7,340 bases of DNA from Myxococcales bacterium (GTDB taxonomy: Bacteria; Myxococcota; Polyangia; Fen-1088). This document shows, piece after piece, positions 5,359 to 7,340 of this stretch. The DNA is taken from positions 9,232 to 16,571 of the forward strand of contig PMBY01000474.1 of assembly GCA_003153875.1 (NCBI GenBank), given 5' to 3'. Position 1 is the stretch's first letter. Each line of letters begins with the position of its first letter. The notes under the pieces are model-generated. The model had not been told where the DNA came from. It ran no database searches and was given only the letters and a program-made list of their open reading frames with translations. The translations under genes were made by a program, and so were the position numbers.

Positions 5359-7340
5359 ATGCGTGCGAGCTTGTCTCTCAATCTTGCGTGGTCGCTTCCC
5401 GACATGGGCTTCGGCGTGAGCCGGCCGGCCAGGCTCGGCGCGCTCTTCCTGTGCCTGGTGGGCTGGACGAACTGCAAGAGCAACACCCCGGGAAGTGGCA
5501 CCTCAGGCGGCGCTGGTGCTGGAGGCAGCGCTTCGGGCGGTCTTGCTTCTGGCGGAAGCGTGGCGGGCACTGGCGGCGCACTAGCCAGCGGGACAGGCGG
5601 CTCTGCCACGGGCGGCAACCAGATGGGTGGGAATTCCGGCCAAGATTCTGGAACCGGAGGGGCCGCCGTAGGTGGCAGCGGGGCGGGCGGCGACGGAAGT
5701 GCTGCCGCCTCCGCGCGTGATGGTGGAGTCGATAGCGCCGCGCAAGGCGGAACAGCTGGTGGGACCACGGGCGTCGGCGGAACTGGCGACGGAACTACTG
5801 GTGTCGGCGGGACCGGGGGGAGTGGCGGCGGCGGAAGCGCGGCCGGCGGTGGCGGCGCTGGCGGCGGAAGCGTGGTGGGCGGCAGCGCTGCTGGCAGCGC
5901 AACCATCGGCGTTGGCGGGACCGGCGGCAGCAAAGCCGGCAGTGGCGGGACCGGGGCGAGCGGCGGCGGAAGCGCGACCGGCGGTAGCGGCAGGGGCGGA
6001 AGCCTGATAGGCGGCGGGGGCGCCGCGGGCGGCGTGGCCGGCAGTGGTGGGTCTGCAGCTGGCGTGCTGTACGAGGGCCTGCAATGGGCCGACACATCGG
6101 GGAATCCCATCCAGGCCCATGGCGGCGGCGTCATCAAGGTTGGCGGGGACTACTACTGGTTTGGCGAAAATCGAAATCCCGATGGCACGTTCTTCGCGGT
6201 GTCTTGTTACCGATCGGCCGATCTCGTCAATTGGGAATTCCGCAACAACGTGCTGACCCAGAAATCGGCTGTTGAACTGAATCGAGCCAACATCGAACGA
6301 CCCAAAGTCATCTACAACGCGACCACGGGCCAGTATGTGATGTGGATGCACTGGGAAAACGGGACCGACTACAGTGCCTCGCGCGCCGCAGTCGCCAGTT
6401 CAAGTTCCGTCGACGGAAGCTACACGTACCTGGGCAGCGCCCGTCCCATGGTGGGCACCGGCGTGGTTGACCACGGTATTGCGGGCTACCAGTCGCGGGA
6501 CGCGACCCTCTTCGTCGACACCGACGGCCAGGCCTATTTCATTTCCGCTTCCAACGAGAACTACGACCTCAACCTCTACCGGCTGAAGAGCGACTATCTC
6601 AGCATCGGTGCGCTGGCAGCCGTGCTCTTCCCCGGTGGCCACCGCGAGGCTCCCGCCCTGTGGAAGCGCAATGGCGTCTACTTCCTGTTGACCTCGGCCG
6701 CCACTGGCTGGTCGCCCAACCAGGCCGCATACGCAACCTCGTCCTCACTGACCAGTGGATGGAGCGCATGGACCAACGTGGGCGACGCGACGACGTTCTA
6801 TTCGCAGTCCACCTTCGTCTTGCCGGTCGCAGGCGTTTCGGGCACCGCCTGCCTCTATATGGGTGATCGCTGGGCCGGGGCCTGGAGCGGGCCGGTCAAT
6901 GGTTCGACCTACATCTTCTTGCCCATCTCCTTTCCCACGAACACGTCGATGACCATGACCTGGAACAACACCGTGACCATCGATGCCGCGGCCGGGACCA
7001 TCACGGGCGCCACCAACCGCTTCAAGTTCGTGAACAAAGGCAGCGGCAAGGCCATGGCCATCCAGAATGCCTCGACCGCTGACAGCGCGGCCGCCGTGCA
7101 GGTCGCCTACAGCGGCGGCAACGAGCAGCGCTGGATCCTCAACTACGACGCCGCCGGTTTCTTCAATCTAACCAATCTCAATAGCTCGCGCGTGCTCGAC
7201 GTGCTTTCAGGCGCCACCGCCGACGGTGCGTCCATTGTCCAGTTCACCAGCAATGGCGGAGACAACCAGAAATGGCGCGTGGTCGACAAGGGCGGAGGCA
7301 CCTATCAACTGGTCAACAAGAAGAGCAGCAAGCTGGCCGA
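5359..7340 (+). CDS. Secreted or lipid-anchored GH43 exo-beta-1,3-galactanase-like hydrolase with Gly-rich linker and ricin-type lectin, 3'-truncated
   Basis: The frame is open to the window end (660 codons). Residues 1-39 are a signal peptide with core LGALFLCLVGW ending in TNC; C39 is the probable lipid site, although the lipobox is atypical. Residues 40-234 are a Gly/Ser/Ala/Thr linker. The hydrolase domain (about 235-530) has signatures of the GH43 subgroup that includes exo-beta-1,3-galactanases: GNPIQAHGGG, DYYWFGENR, IERPKVIYN (E313), YQSRDATLFVD, HREAPALW (E430) and YSQSTFVLP (Q483). In the characterised fungal enzyme of this group the acid is Glu and a Gln takes the place of the usual Asp base; E430 and Q483 have the right order and spacing for those roles. 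From residue 552 a ricin B-type beta-trefoil (CBM13) begins, with QxW repeats at 590-592 and 637-639; the rest lies off the right edge. The likely substrate is galactan or an arabinogalactan-like chain. GH43 family assignment is strong, exact specificity moderate. Confidence 0.87.
   Translation, partial: MRASLSLNLAWSLPDMGFGVSRPARLGALFLCLVGWTNCKSNTPGSGTSGGAGAGGSASGGLASGGSVAGTGGALASGTGGSATGGNQMGGNSGQDSGTGGAAVGGSGAGGDGSAAASARDGGVDSAAQGGTAGGTTGVGGTGDGTTGVGGTGGSGGGGSAAGGGGAGGGSVVGGSAAGSATIGVGGTGGSKAGSGGTGASGGGSATGGSGRGGSLIGGGGAAGGVAGSGGSAAGVLYEGLQWADTSGNPIQAHGGGVIKVGGDYYWFGENRNPDGTFFAVSCYRSADLVNWEFRNNVLTQKSAVELNRANIERPKVIYNATTGQYVMWMHWENGTDYSASRAAVASSSSVDGSYTYLGSARPMVGTGVVDHGIAGYQSRDATLFVDTDGQAYFISASNENYDLNLYRLKSDYLSIGALAAVLFPGGHREAPALWKRNGVYFLLTSAATGWSPNQAAYATSSSLTSGWSAWTNVGDATTFYSQSTFVLPVAGVSGTACLYMGDRWAGAWSGPVNGSTYIFLPISFPTNTSMTMTWNNTVTIDAAAGTITGATNRFKFVNKGSGKAMAIQNASTADSAAAVQVAYSGGNEQRWILNYDAAGFFNLTNLNSSRVLDVLSGATADGASIVQFTSNGGDNQKWRVVDKGGGTYQLVNKKSSKLA
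5476..6060 (+). repeat. Gly-rich linker-coding repeats within the GH43 gene
   Basis: About 195 codons are dominated by GGC/GGA/GGG glycine with Ser, Thr, Ala and Val. Units resembling GGTGG, GGSATGG and GGGSAAGG recur irregularly. Two 24-nt segments at 5827-5850 and 5962-5985 match at 23 of 24 positions, 135 bp (45 codons) apart and in the same frame. The segment links the membrane anchor to the catalytic domain. Such repeats can expand or contract by slippage or recombination. Confidence 0.8.

Noticed and set aside
5476..6060. CRISPR array or minisatellite of unknown role
   Set aside because: The repeats are irregular, in frame and have no constant spacer length. They code for a Gly-rich linker typical of surface lipoproteins.
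5253..6137. Upstream extension of the rhomboid frame with a Pro/Ala-rich N-terminus
   Set aside because: It is the reverse complement of the Gly-rich linker of the GH43 gene. Gly codons read backwards give Pro and Ala. The rhomboid product has a plausible GTG start at 5252.
5581..6351. 256-codon minus-strand frame opposite the GH43 gene
   Set aside because: Low-complexity antisense shadow of the linker and of the first part of the hydrolase domain; no motif supports it.

Overview
The window is high-GC bacterial DNA. The two predicted lipoproteins carry long Gly/Ser/Thr-rich tethers, one with 'CGxxGxxCC' cysteine modules. That style is common in Myxococcota of the Polyangia type, so a myxobacterium-like or related deltaproteobacterial lineage is the best guess. 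This is inferred from protein style, not from a marker gene. Five genes fill almost the whole window. No RNA gene, insertion sequence, CRISPR array or phage gene was seen.

Layout: (1) 1-1551, + strand: the 3' part of uvrC (nucleotide excision repair), missing about 125 N-terminal codons beyond the left edge. (2) 1552-1586: a 35-bp convergent gap holding a perfect 8-bp stem-loop plus a third copy of one arm, probably a shared terminator. (3) 1587-2846, - strand: a lipoprotein with a Gly/Thr-rich tether, three cysteine modules and a CBM9-like carbohydrate-binding domain. (4) 2944-4092, - strand: a stand-alone SIR2-like protein with the usual NAD-fold motifs, but with Arg where the catalytic His is expected. 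(5) 4122-5252, - strand: a rhomboid intramembrane serine protease with its catalytic Ser and His intact and a soluble N-terminal domain I do not recognise. (6) 5253-5358: a divergent promoter region. (7) 5359-7340, + strand, open at the right edge: a secreted, probably lipid-anchored glycoside hydrolase of the GH43 exo-beta-1,3-galactanase type, with a roughly 195-residue Gly-rich linker and a C-terminal ricin-type beta-trefoil lectin.

How they fit together: the rhomboid and SIR2-like genes are 29 bp apart on the same strand and are probably co-transcribed; the CBM9 lipoprotein follows after 97 bp. The two outer lipoproteins look like surface polysaccharide-handling proteins. uvrC is a housekeeping neighbour. 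The most unusual part is the rhomboid + SIR2-like pair. It resembles no defence system I can name, and there is no second effector, nuclease or phage-sensing gene beside it, so any defence role is speculation. The changed SIR2 active site makes an ordinary NADase role uncertain.
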